Source: Gymnopus androsaceus JB14 (taxonomy: Eukaryota > Basidiomycota > Agaricomycetes > Agaricales > Omphalotaceae). From it: DNA of 64,000 bases. A program made the translations under genes and the position numbers. Numbering within the stretch: position 1 is the stretch's first letter; each line of letters starts with the position of its first letter. Shown here in pieces: positions 36,236 through 47,745 of the stretch. Where the stretch lies: contig ML769393.1 in assembly GCA_009733575.1 (NCBI GenBank), positions 221,018 to 285,017 of the forward strand. The letters run 5' to 3'. Under the pieces are notes generated by a model. That model made no database searches. It worked only from the letters and a program-made list of their open reading frames with translations, and was not told where the DNA came from.

Positions 36236-36685
36236 GTAGTAGACCGATTGTCAAGTGCGGGAGGAGAAAGAGGATAATTAGCCGATTATTTAACTAACAG
36301 CTTTTCGCAGTTTGAGGCTGAGCAGGGCTGAGCGAGGCCATCGGTAGACGACACGCGCTCGGATGATCGGACCACAGATTGGCGCCGCCTGAGCGTTACT
36401 TCTCTCCTTCATCAGAGAGATGAACGTGAATGAACGTGAAAATTTAGAGCTGTAAAGGAGCGCTTTCCCCAGCTGGATCTGCAAAAAGACGAGTATGCGT
36501 TTCAATACACAGATACAGGTAAGCGGTACAATAAAGTTGAATGAACAACAGCTATCCGGTAACGGCATTTGAACGGCCACACTGGCCACACTGGTCACCA
36601 TGTCAAAACAGTGCCACATGTTAACTATATAACAAGTTGGTAGGCTACGTTCAACTGCACCTTCCCTCTCCACTCCACTACAGCA
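36236..36685. promoter_or_regulatory. Divergent promoter region with short tandem repeats
   Basis: 450 bp between two divergent starts. Short tandem direct repeats are visible: gaacgtgaat twice at ~36421 and ccacactgg twice at ~36576. No specific binding site can be named. Confidence 0.4.
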
Positions 36686-38555
36686 ATGAACAGCTCTCTT
36701 TTATTGGAAAAGACCACCGGTATCCAAAGTCTTTCCGAGGGCAATCTTCGTCCAATAACTTCACTGGCTACTGGGCGCTACGATAAATGTTCATTGTAAG
36801 TTTTTGTCGTGTTCCAATAATTTATATGCTCACAGCTTATCTAGCGCTAATCCCAATAGCATAACGCTTACCCCGGGATATCCTTATGTCCAAGGCACCA
36901 TGTATGTTTACCAGTGATTCGCTGAAACTCTGAAACTCATTTCTCGATTTCAGACCATCATATCTGCCTCAACAATGGACTGCATATACCCATCCCGAAG
37001 GACAATTGTATTTTCATCGAAACGCCATGCTTCAAATCACGACGGACGCTTATCTTTATTCTCCGGAGATCCTGGATAAAGTGCTTTACTGGGCCAAAAC
37101 AATAGAAGCCTTGCTTGAAGAAAAGAACATCCCGCTCTCAAACACTATCGAGCTGTTCATTCTGATTGAAGACGATGATTGCGCGTACTACTTCATCGAT
37201 CATGCCTCACGATCTCAGTTCTGGTTGGAACCGTTACGAAGCGACGAGATGGGCATTCCAGATGTCGATTCTCACTCTCACCTCAGTGAGATCTCATCTT
37301 CTCCTATTCTGTACTGTCCAAGCTCACGAATGTCACAGATATATACCTTGAACACCTATACTGGTGTCATCTTGAACACTTCCCCATGCATTTTGGTGGT
37401 CTTCCTGTCAAAGTCGTGGATGATCTCATATGTGTATTCTCACATGCCCTGACAGGTATTAGGTATCCTAGGATTCCCTGCGATAGCTTCTGACCCGTTT
37501 TCTCAAAGATCAAATCACTTCGCAAACATCTACTTTTTTCTATACCCGAAAGGAATGCAAACAATTCATTAAAGTCCTCAAACTAGCCCGACAGAATAGC
37601 GCCGATGGTCATCAAGTATGTGTCGTCGGTACGTACATCGCCCTTTACCCATATACCTAGCCTTACTGAGATCCGCTACAGCGCGGCTATGGAGACAAGT
37701 TTGTAAGTTGATCTAGCTCCGCCTTTCAAAATCTTACTGACTCTGGACCTCAGGTGATCACAGGTTCCAGACACATTATGGGCAGGAGACCAGCCGACTC
37801 TCTCGAGACCAGGCGATCCTTTACGATCGTCCTGAGCCTTCCCGGGTGTCGGCTGTAGCCAGATATATGACGTTTAACTCGTCGGACGTGTATTTGGCAA
37901 AGCTCAACGACTTGTTTGTCGATCGCTTGGTGTACTTCAGTCAATGGCAACCCTTCATTCGACGGAGTCTGCAGGGCTGGAAAAGATCCTTCTGGACGGC
38001 GTTTGCGATCATAATGTAAGTTCATCGTGCAGCCTCTTGAGTAAATTCCGCCGCTGATGAGTTGGTGTTATGACAGGCTTCATGGATTCCTGTTCGTCAT
38101 GAACTGCTCGCCGTTATTGGCCATTGCATCAGCGTCACTCTCTTGTGGAAGTCTGGTCATTTCAGCGATCCTGATCCATCGCTACGAACGACTAGAGTCT
38201 GACGATGCTTCTGCGAACGATGTGGTAAGTCTCATTCTAGCAGGTTGCGATCACGTTAGCTCATTTGTTTTTCATACAGCACGAGCATCTTGATGCCATC
38301 CATTCATCAAGATATGACTTCCAGCTTGTGGCGCTGTCGTACGCGCTGCCAAGTGCTCTCCAGCTGTGGGCTCTAGGTTTCCTTGTTCTCAATGCCATGG
38401 TAGCCATTGCCCATGTCTTTGGAACACGCTGGGCTGTGGGTTGCGGCTTTTCGGTCCTTGCGCTTTCAATCTGGTTCTTACGAATTACCTCGCAAACTTC
38501 CTGGAATCTCGTTCCACAGTTGCGCAGAGAGAAAACGGAACATGACATTGTTTAA
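36686..38555 (+). CDS. WW-like domain protein with C-terminal transmembrane helices (intact copy)
   Basis: Start MNSSLLLEKTTGIQSLSEGN at 36686. After two introns comes a WW-like module: LPQQWTAYTHPEGQLYFHR, with the first Trp and the THPEG-x-LYF strand; the second Trp is not obvious. A soluble region follows: YWAKTIEALLEEKNIPL, ELFILIEDDDCAYYFIDH, RSQFWLEPL, IYLEHLYWCHLEHFPMHFGG, FYTRKECKQFIKVL and YDRPEPSRVSAVARYMTFNS. Three to four hydrophobic helices end it: FLFVMNCSPLLAIASASLSC, LVISAILIH, LQLWALGFLVLNAMVAIAHV and FSVLALSIWFL. The protein therefore looks membrane-anchored with a cytosolic ligand-binding head. All introns are in phase. Family function is unknown; it is the only undamaged member of three in this window. 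Confidence 0.7.
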
Positions 38556-39259
38556 AGCAGACTTTTGCATTGTCATTGGGACAATCACCTGGGTCTTTGG
38601 ATTGCAAAGGCTTTCTATGGCCTTTTACTTGGCCTTCACTCGTTTGGCTAAGGTCTGCCAAAGTGGCCAGCTTGAAAGGCTAAGCGAAAGGCCCTGCAAG
38701 TCTCTCATTGGAGGGCTTTGGTGAATGCTCTTAGCGTGTGCGAAATTGACGTTATGCATAACTGAGCAGCAGTGAACGGAAGACAATTTCGTTCCTGTAG
38801 ATGGTGTGTTTTGACCATTGTTTACTGGAAATTCAAGTACTTAATGCTGTACTCATAGCTGTATCTATTATGTACCGTTGATGTTGTATCATAGGCGCAA
38901 AATCCGAAATGTATATTGCTTGTATATTGCAGTAAGCTTGAACCGCTGATGAAAGCGTAGTGCGATCGCGTCTGATAACCTTTCTTTCTTCTCATCCTCC
39001 TCAACCGACCAGGTTCTGCTATCTTAGTATAATTCGCATGATCCTTAACAGGGAACCCAGAATCGCGTCCATTTTGCCTGCCATGGACCCGGCTGAGCCT
39101 GAAAGCCGAACAGTGATGCATATATGTGTCTTAGAAGTTAGAAGAACCGCCGCTGACTATGCAGCAAGCAGGCAGCTGACCTTCTCCGATGCGTATATAA
39201 ATTCCCATTGTTCCAATCAACTCCTCACTAGCTCCTCACTATCTGTAACTCGCTCTACG
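38556..39259. other. Intergenic, FMO promoter
   Basis: About 700 bp between the intact WW/TM gene and the SnoaL-FMO gene, both plus strand. A TATAAAT-like box (tatataaattccc, ~39195) lies ~65 bp before the FMO ATG and may be its TATA element. No other feature seen. Confidence 0.45.
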
Positions 39260-41822
39260 ATGGCCCTAAACTTGCAAGGTTTTCCTTTGCCTACTCTCGA
39301 CCGTCTAGGTGCTTCACTATCGCCCGATGTTGACGCTAAAGCTATCGCTTCGGAATGGTTTAGCAGTTTCTCTGCGTGTGTAGAGGCTAGCGATGTAGAA
39401 GGCGTGGTCCATCTTTTCATGTCTGAATCCTATTGGCGCGACATTCTTGCCCTTACTTGGGATTTTCGCACTTTTACTGGCGTAAACAACATTAAGGAAT
39501 TTCTCAAAGATCGTTTATCAATCTCCCAATTGAAAGCTTTCAAACTGCGAGATGAATTCCTTGGAATTCAGCGACCTTTTCCCGATCTCGTGTGGATCTC
39601 TTTCATGTTTGATTTCGAAGTGGGCAATACTGGGATCGCCTCTGGAATTGGACGTTTGGTGCCTCAGGCGGACGGTAGTTGGAAAGCAAACTGTATTTTC
39701 ACCAACCTCGAAGAGCTGAAGGAATATCCCGAGAAAGTAGGATTTTTACGCAATCTCGAGCCTAACCATGGACTGTGGGCAGCTCAACGACAACGCGAAA
39801 TTGCGTTTGAAGACAAAGAACCCACGGTTCTTATTATTGGTGGTGGGCAGGGTGGTCTCGAAATTGCCGCGAGACTCAAAATGTATGATATACCGACGCT
39901 AATTGCGGAAAAAAATGTAAGTTGCCTACTTTCCAATTCTGAACCACGTTAACACGTATGATGTGCCGACACTAGTCGCGGATCGGTGATAGTTGGCGAA
40001 ACCGATACAAGGCTTTATGTCTTCATGATCCTGTTTGTGAGTTACTTTCCCTTTACGATACAGAACATGTCTGATTTTCTGCTTGCAAGGGTATGTGAGT
40101 TACTTTCGCTTTGCGATACAGAACATGTCTAATTTTCTGCTGAGGATCATTTAGCCTATTTGCCGTAGAGTCTTTTAAAGTCTTTCAGAAGCGTCGGGCT
40201 AATTCTTTACATGTCAGGTTCCCCCCAAATTGGCCCGCCTACAGCCCAGCTGCAAAGGTAAGCATTTGTTTTAAAATCTTCCAGGCTTTACTTATGATAT
40301 TTGAAAGCTCGCTGGGTGGCTAGAGTACTACGCAGAAGCAATGGAGCTAAACGTTTGGACGTCATGTGAAGTTGTGAAGAGTGTCCGAAACGAAGAAAAT
40401 AACACCTGGGCAGTCACTCTTCAATTTGCCGATGGAAAGGAGCGTATTTTCAACAATATCAAGCATCTCATCTTCGCCACTGGACTCAGCGGTAATCAAC
40501 CGAATATGCCTTCGTATCCTGGCAAGGTAAGATGTTGTGTCTTAACTGTGGGCATACCTTGAGTTGTGTCGCAGGATTTGTTTAAAGGCCAGATTCTTCA
40601 TTCGAGCGAGCATAGTTTGGCTTCAGACCATATTGGCAAGAAAGTTGTGGTCGTTGGAGCTTGCACCTCCGGTACAATTGATGATGCTCTGCATAATAAT
40701 CACAACTCATTGTCTATTTTTCAGCTCACGACATAGCTTCGGACTACTACCTCAATGGAGTTGGTGTGTAGTTTCCATCTCTCTGACGTATTGGTTCTTA
40801 ACCCACACCTTCATATAGATGTGACCATGTATCAACGCAGCTCTACATACATTATGAGCACGAAGCATGGCTGGGAGGTTCTTTTCTCAAGTTAGTCGAG
40901 AAATCACAAACGCTTAAGAGCAGACTGACGATATCCACATAGATCTCTATGCTGAGGGTGCCCTTCCTACAGATATTGCTGATAGGGTTTCTGCCTCTTT
41001 TCCTCTGGGTTTCGCCGCTCATGGGTTCGCGCAACGATCGACACAGCTAATCGCCGAGAAAGACAAGTAGGTTTCGCTGTTTCTATATGATTTCTGGTGA
41101 TTCAACATGTTACCCAGGACCTTGCTCGAAGACCTCCGCAAACGTGGGTTCAAGCTGAACATGGGAATAGACGGGACTGGGTTTGGACTGCTAGCTTGGA
41201 CTAAAGCGTCAGGGTATTATCTAGGCAAGTTCTTGTTATCCCTTCTGATTTCGGAATGGTAAATGGTTCAATAGATGTTGGCGCCAGTCAAATGATCATA
41301 GACGGCAAGATCAAGCTCAAGAATGACAGTCAGCTGCAGTCGTTTACCGAAACGGGACTCAAATTTGAAGATGGTAGCGAGATTCCAGCAGACGTAGTAG
41401 TATTTGCGACTGGGTAAACCCTCTACTATTCAAGTATTACTTAAACTTATTCCTTTTTTTCAGTTTTAGCGACGCAAGATTGCTGATTCGCAAGATCTGT
41501 GGGGACGATGTTGCAAACAAGTGCAGTCCAGTGTGGGGTTTGAATGAAGAAGGAGAGATACATGGTTCATGGAAGGACATGAAAATCCCTGGGCTCTGGT
41601 ACGCTATGGGTAAGTATTTCTTGCTGCTCAGTTCTGTTCCAATGCATTAAGAATGCCATCCAGGAAACTTGGCTATGGATCGTTTCCACTCAAAGCATAT
41701 AGCTCTCCGTGAGTTTCTGTTGGTTATAAATCCTAGGCATGTAGCTGACTGTGCCGGTAGAAATCAAAGCGATGGAAGAGAAGAAATTCGGTCCTCGTTA
41801 CTCTCTCCGAGTCTCCTCGTAG
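39260..41822 (+). CDS. SnoaL-like domain fused to flavin-containing monooxygenase, intact
   Basis: Start MALNLQGFPLPTLDRLGASL at 39260. Residues ~25-170 form a SnoaL/NTF2-like domain (EWFSSFSACVEASDVEGVVH, SYWRDILALTWDFRTFTG). The FMO core follows: VLIIGGGQGGLEIAARLKMY (FAD motif), RIGDSWRNRYKALCLHDPVW then YDHLAYLPFPPNWPAYSPAA, GKKVVVVGACTSAHDIASDY (NADPH motif), VFATGFSDARLL (ATG motif), and the end GNLAMDRFHSKHIALQIKAM then SLRVSS. The N-terminal SnoaL plus FMO layout is common in fungal class B monooxygenases. There are over a dozen short introns, one of them GC-AG (after SGYYL, ~41223). The splice pattern at 39917-40217 is unusual and is listed separately. No lesion was found. Confidence 0.88.
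39884..39981 (+). repeat. Tandem coding duplication spanning an FMO intron
   Basis: The exon end 39884-39908 (tatgatataccgacgctaat...) is repeated with five differences at 39957-39981 (tatgatgtgccgacactagt...). The second copy carries the 3' splice site (ctag at 39972-39975) of the 59-bp intron 39917-39975. Splicing out 39917-39975 gives IAEKN joined to SRIGDSW, in frame. Confidence 0.75.
40037..40144 (+). other. 5-nt microexon between two near-identical introns
   Basis: Intron A (40037-40089, 53 bp) and intron B (40095-40144, 50 bp) agree at 43 of their first 46 bases and both start gtgagttactttc. Between them lies exon GGTAT (40090-40094). Including it gives PVWYDHL, the conserved FMO text. 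Skipping it makes an immediate TGA, and retaining intron A brings a stop within 18 codons. Confidence 0.8.
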
Positions 41823-43741
41823 ACTAGTTGAACCTCTGTGTAATATCATACAATCTCTACGTGAATATAAGTAGTGTCTACAAATCACCATCACAAGCAT
41901 CTGACTATGTTTGAATTCGGAAATATCTGAGGAGTACATACTCACTTAGGCTGACCTATGGGCTTTCACTGACGCTTTCCGCTTTCTGTATCAATTAGTT
42001 ATGGCTTTGTTCAGCTGTGCTTCCGTCGACCTCCGTACATTCTGTGTAGCATGCATACTTATTTCTTGGAGAATTATTCGCGAACAAGAGGGATTAGATT
42101 GAGCTGAAATCAATGTAGACACGTTAGTGGACGTTATTTTCCATAGAAATTAGGTTGGAGGAACTATTGAATTTTTCGCTAGAGACGAAAGACAAAAAAT
42201 GCACCTTGAAAACATTATCGAAGTCGTCGAAAGAAACTTCAAAGAGTGGTACTCTCTTTTCCAAAGCCTCAAAGCCGACTAAATCTGGGTCCAACAGCCT
42301 CACGAAACTGCACGGTCTGTAATGCACCATGACAACCTAACGGTAGAAATCCATCTTCAACCTCGCAAAAATTAGGGGACTTCTTCGAAATCGCTATCCG
42401 GGTGCTCTGCAACAACTTCAAAATGAGAGTGGTCCCTGCTTCTTAAAGCAAACCCGAATGAATTTCATCAAACTGTGCGGTATTTAATGCACAAACTTAA
42501 TAGAATTCCAAGGTCAAAATTGGGCTCATTATGACAGTCGGCTTGCATATCAATGTCACCGTTAGTAGTAATCCCCTGCTCCAGATGCTCGAAAGGTGCT
42601 CCAAAATGGATGAATATGATTCCTGGGGAGTGACTTTTCTGTGTCAATGCATCGATTAGAAGATTTCTTGCCCGTACTGGCATCCAAAGTGCCAGACGAC
42701 CGGTTATACTCAGCATAGATGTTCAATAGGACGTTGAACATCGAGCGTTGAACACCCAGGGAAAGCGCCTTCGAACCCACTCAGGTTTGGAAGGTCTGGT
42801 CTGAGCTTACGTCTGAGGCTTGTGCGAGTATCATACGCGATTCGTTTTCTGCTAGGATTCTATGGGCTTAAGCGCAAGGGTGCAAACCTTTAACAAAGGG
42901 TCAACGTTGCGTTGTCCGGAGGCCGAGTTGGATTGGTACCATGTCATTTCGCCTTTGGTACTGGAAGGTAACACTCGGGCTGGGGTTTCATTTCGTTTCA
43001 AGGTTTCGGCTTGTGATTGGAATGAAGGGAAAATGAGGACATCGCGTCGTCCCCGTCAAAGAGAGCTTACATTGTGTCATTTAGTACAAATACCACTATT
43101 CCAGTTTCATACTGAAGCGAGTACTTACCAGATAACATGCTCAGTCCAAGCGATGTTGATGAATTACCGCACAGTGCTTTCTGTAATTAAAGGTTAGTAA
43201 ACCAATGGTCACCATGAAATTCAAATGGACGTACGACGTCAAGAGAACTAAAACATGTTATATCTTACTGTATGTGCTTCTGAAAGGGAAATCGAGTAAC
43301 AGATAAATTCGAAAGAGTACAAGGGAGCTATAGCATGACCCAGGATATTCTGCTGGGCAGCAGGGAACTGGCTTCGAAATTCATCTAATTCTGGGTTTTT
43401 GGCATACCAAGCGATCTACAACTTGGGATCTAACGAAGAAGCTGGATGAAGGGCAATTCGATCCTTCTCCTACAAACTTGATTTTAAAAAAAGGGATTGA
43501 ACGCTTCATAAAAGTGTCTAGACAGTAGAGAGAGGACTTGAAGAGTATTCGAATCTCGATGAACCAGATGATCTCGTTTGGTTAAAGAGGCGCTCAAGAG
43601 GCGTTACGTTCGAAACTTAAAGTTCGACTTCGATCGACTCATCATCCACTCGACTGGCTCGAGTATAACCTTAACCGCGGAATGCCTCGAAGACCTACAC
43701 TGGCAGTCCACGATGCCAAAAGACCTTGAGCTTGAACCTCC
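41823..43741. other. Upstream region of WW/TM copy 2, partly duplicated before copy 3
   Basis: Segments 41893-42077 and ~43265-43741 match 47124-47306 and ~47307-47745 upstream of copy 3. Shared words include catctgactatg, ttgaattcggaaatatctga and gacagataaattcgaaagag. The middle, ~42078-43264, has no counterpart there: an insertion in this copy or a deletion in the other. That middle holds two related words (ctgcacggtctgtaatgcac and ctgtgcggtatttaatgcac) ~155 bp apart but no gene I can support. Confidence 0.55.
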
Positions 43742-46654
43742 ATGAACTTCCTTCAATGGATCCTCGGATTCTTTCGCACACTGTATCGTACTCGCCCAGT
43801 ACGGTTGACTATTCGATCTATCCTTGCTCTATATTCTTTTCTGCGGCCCACTGAAAGGGCTATACGACGAGCGGCGCCGAGGAAGAAAACCTCCAACTTA
43901 TTTTCGGATTCACCTGATACCGGAAAAATCATCCCAATACCTCCTGCTTCGCCCTGTACACCTTTGGAAACAGAACAGACAACTTCCATCTGCGCCAGCC
44001 TGCTACCAGATGCAAATACCCTTCATCCATACCCATTCAGCGGGCCAAATGGCTCAACTTCGTCGCAGATCACTAGAATCTCCTCCGTACATGGTGATAC
44101 GAACGTGCAGCCCTATCGCATTTCGCGCTCAAATTGGTCAGGTCGGAATAATCGCAGTTCGAATCCTCGTATAAATCTACCAAGTGTCTCCGGAAGTCCC
44201 GGCAATGGGTCAGCTACTCGTTTATCATCTTCTCGACCGAGCAGCTTCCACGGTTCCCGTCCCACAAGCATCCACGGAGAATTCTCCGTTTCGCGCCCTA
44301 CAAGTGTCTATACGAGTAGGCATAGCTCTGGATCACAAATTTCGATGACTCCGAGTATAACCATCGACCGGGGACCGGATGAGGACGATGGTCCGCCCAT
44401 ACGAGAGTCTCTCGTTCAGGTCACACTCGAAGATGCTGTGGGGGACAAGGAGCTCAGAATATCCAGTGAATATGAAAAGTTCTGTCCGATACCACCTCAA
44501 AAACATCCTCGATATGATCGAAAGGTCTATGTGTGAGGTTATTTTTGTCCACCCAATGTTTGCTGATGTTCGACGTTTTCAAGGCCTGATAAACCAACGG
44601 ATCATGAGCTCCCGCCTCTAACAGTTTCTTTCCAGACGTATGTTGACCATCTTAAAGGTTGGCAATATCATGTGCTCATGGAAACTACAGCAACGAGAGT
44701 AGTTTATTTCAAAGACTAGTACACCCTGAAGGTGCATGTTATTATGTATACTACAACAAGGTGAGTTGCGCTGAATCCTTTTTCATTGGCAGCAATCATA
44801 CACGCTTTGATAGAGGTACTATACCGATGCTGACATTACGGATGACCTTACGAAAGACCGTGTCTTGAGTTGTATAAACGATTTTGAAGATTTTATTCGT
44901 GCGAGAAGCATCCAACTGTCTGAGCGGGCCAACGTGGTTTTCAGCATAAATGATGACGATCCAGCTAAATACATTTGTGATTATTATGTTGCGGATCACA
45001 CCACTCGCTCAGTTTTCTGGCTGGATACCTTTAACGCCAGCTGGCTTCCCTATTGGTCCGAGACCAAGGGTGTGAGCTCATTAGCACACATTGGTAAGAC
45101 AGAAGTTGTTTACTTTCTACCATCTTTCTGAAGACTCCTATAGAGCATGCCGTTGTCGCACAATACTGGTATCATTGTCATCTTTTTCCGCACTCATATG
45201 AGCTCACTGTCGAGGCTGTGGATGAATTGCGCGATATCCTTTCACATTGTATTGCTGGTATGTCCTACAATGAACTTCCACTTCGGCTTGACTTCAATCT
45301 CCTCCTCCTTGCAGATACCATCACCTCAGCTACCAGCACTGTTCCGTACAATGTTACCGATTTAAATGAGATGCTGCTACTCATGAATAACCTGAGGAGT
45401 AAGTCACTCTGACATTGATTCAATCTATAAATCTATATTGTTGTTCCTGCAGAAAACCCTAGTACTGGTGGAGGTGTCTCAGCATACAGTACGCATTTCT
45501 ACACTTCACTCCCTTTTCTAGACATTCATATACCGTATGTTCAGGCCGTATAATGCACATCTTCGGTGTGTCCGACAGCATATATATCCTTAAATCGCAT
45601 CATAATCTTTTCCTCATTTTAGCTTCGCAGCGGTTCATAAATTTCCATGGACAACCTGGTGTCCGACTTGACCGTGATTGTTCAATACACTATCCATCCA
45701 GCAAAGTCCACAATCGTCCCTGGCTAATGAGATGCTTATCTCCAGCACTGTTCTCTGCCCCGGATCTATACTATCAATCATTGACAAAGTTGTATGTGGA
45801 CGGTCTTGTCCACGAGGCATCCTGGGCCGATTTCGTGGTGAAAATGTATTTCTCTCTTTTTTTTCTTAACGAAAACCTCTTTACTTACGTTCTTACTTGC
45901 AGGAATGCTGAGTGGGACCAACTCATTCTTTTCGTACGTGTCGCTACCTTCAGATTTACTTATTTTAATATTACTCAGAACACTGTGCTCCTCAATGCAA
46001 ACGTTGCATTTCTTGCAATTCAGTCTATTGATAATGCTAGCACCAATCCTGGACGCTCGCCTCCTCAGATCGCCAGCTTTTTATCCATTGTTGCCAGTTT
46101 TGGGAGTATTATTCTTGGCTTGGTGCTTGCTCGCAAACATCGTGCCAAAGCAAAAGATACCGCTTACGACGCCGTATGTCCCGCTTTAGATTTGGGCCGC
46201 TTCATGATACTCATTGATAATTAGGCGAAGTTCCTTAACTCATGGATGCGTCATCGCCTCGGTCTAGCTACGCTAGCTATTCTGTACAGTGTTCCATATG
46301 CGCTATTAATGTGGGGGTACGTGTAAATCGTTGTTCATGGAATTTTATGTATTAACCGCCTTCAGAGTGCTCGGTTTTCTTATCGCATTCTCCTTCATGT
46401 GTTATAGCAGCTCCGACGTCATGGTCATCTCTCTCATGAGTGGCGCCTGGTTCGTCGTCGCCATCCTCGTGCTGTGGTGTGTTACTGCACTCGCTTCATG
46501 GGATCAACGACTAGATGAACCAAAGTCATTCTGGGAGCTTGTTCATAGCTGCCTATCGTTCATATTGTTTGGTCTGTGGTGGCTCGCCGAGGAAATCGTC
46601 GAGACGCTTGTACGGGGCTTCAAACTGATGCCTATTCTCATTAAGAAAAACTGA
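43742..46654 (+). pseudogene. WW-like/transmembrane protein, tandem copy 2, frameshifted at the WW module
   Basis: The N-terminus is intact: MNFLQWILGFFRTLYRTRPV, then a Ser/Arg/Thr-rich disordered part (SRPSSFHGSRPTSIHGEFS, TITIDRGPDEDD) ending SSEYEKFCPIPPQKHPRYDR. The WW-like exon (GWQYHVLME..., then LVHPEGACYYVYYN) is broken by a 1-nt deletion at ~44682; copy 3 has one more A there and reads through. Further exons resemble copy 1: INDFEDFIRARSIQLSERAN, YICDYYVADHTTRSVFWLD, EHAVVAQYWYHCHLFPHSYE, INFHGQPGVRLDRDCSIHYP, YYQSLTKLYVDGLVHEASWA. Three to four membrane helices follow (SFLSIVASFGSIILGLVLAR, LGLATLAILYSVPYALLMWG, GAWFVVAILVLWCVTALASW). The C-terminal tail is shorter than in copy 3. 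With one clear internal lesion it could be a sequencing error or a recent loss. Confidence 0.65.
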
Positions 46655-47745
46655 ACAGCAGCCATTAGAGATTCAAAACGCGAGAACAAGTTCAATAGGA
46701 ACTGTGGTGGTTGAGATGTGGTGAAAGTCCTCAAGCTTGTTCAATCGAGGTGATGGTGATAGGAAAGACACGGGCGATACAGACAACACGGCTGTATGTC
46801 CGATTTAGAGATTCCAAAAGTTTCTATGTTTGAGTTTATTGTACCATGTAGCCTAGTCTTGTACTGTCGATGTTATGTCCCGAAGGAAGATAGATAGATA
46901 GATCGGTATGCGGCCGCACCCCAAGACAGCGTCCCGAATCAACGGAACAGCTGCGCCCTACGTCAGACCGTAGGCCAGGTGCAGGGTAATATATTTAGTT
47001 ACAAGTCAGTGGCAGGAATAAGTAGAGGCTGGTGCAGAATGAGATGCAGTAGTAGCAGCAGCCACTGAGGAAGGAAGAGTAGGGAGAAGTCGCAGAATGA
47101 GGTATGGAGTATAGTATAAGGAGTGTTCAAAAACATCTGACTATGCTTGAATTCGGAAATATCTGAGCAGTAGTCACTCAGGCCGACCTATGGACTTCCA
47201 CTAATGCTTCCACTTGCCGTATCAATTAGTTATGGCTTCAAACCCCTTGCAAACCCCGTACATTCTGTGTAACACATGCATACTTATTTCTAGGAGAATT
47301 ACTGTATACCCTGTATGTGCTTCGGAAAGGGAGCTCGAGTGACAGATAAATTCGAAAGAGCGCAGGGACCTATAGCATCCGCAGGATATTCTGCATGGCA
47401 CCAGGGAACTGGCTTCAACTGCATTTAATTCTAGGCCTTGGCATATCAAGAGCGATCTCCAAGGATCTAACAAAGACGATTTGATCCTTCTCCGACAAAA
47501 TTCATACAGGAAGGGATTTGAACGCTTCGTGAAAGTGTCTCAACAGTAGAGAGAGAGAGGGCTTGAACCTTGAAGGGTATTTCGATGCTCGATGTCGTCT
47601 CTCGTTTGGTTGAAGAGGCGCTCAAGAGGCGCTACTCATCACCTTACCCGGATCTACCCGGAATGCCTCGAGGACCTACGCCATCATTTTCCTAATACAT
47701 ATGATAGTCCACGATGCCAAAAGAATTTGAGAGCTTTGAACCTCC
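46655..47745. other. Spacer between tandem WW/TM copies
   Basis: About 1.1 kb. The left part (46860-47120) is unique, with a small gata microsatellite (agatagatagatagat, ~46889) and a NotI-like gcggccgc. The right part (47124-47745) is the duplicated upstream region of copy 2. No gene seen. Confidence 0.5.

Noticed and set aside
1..41822. Idea that the two FMO genes flank a biosynthetic gene cluster
   Set aside because: The oxidases are 20-40 kb apart, separated by housekeeping genes (coatomer alpha), and no PKS, NRPS or terpene synthase is present.
44150..44175. tRNA B-box-like gttcgaatcc
   Set aside because: It is coding sequence of WW/TM copy 2 (RSSNPR), repeated in copy 3, with no tRNA fold.
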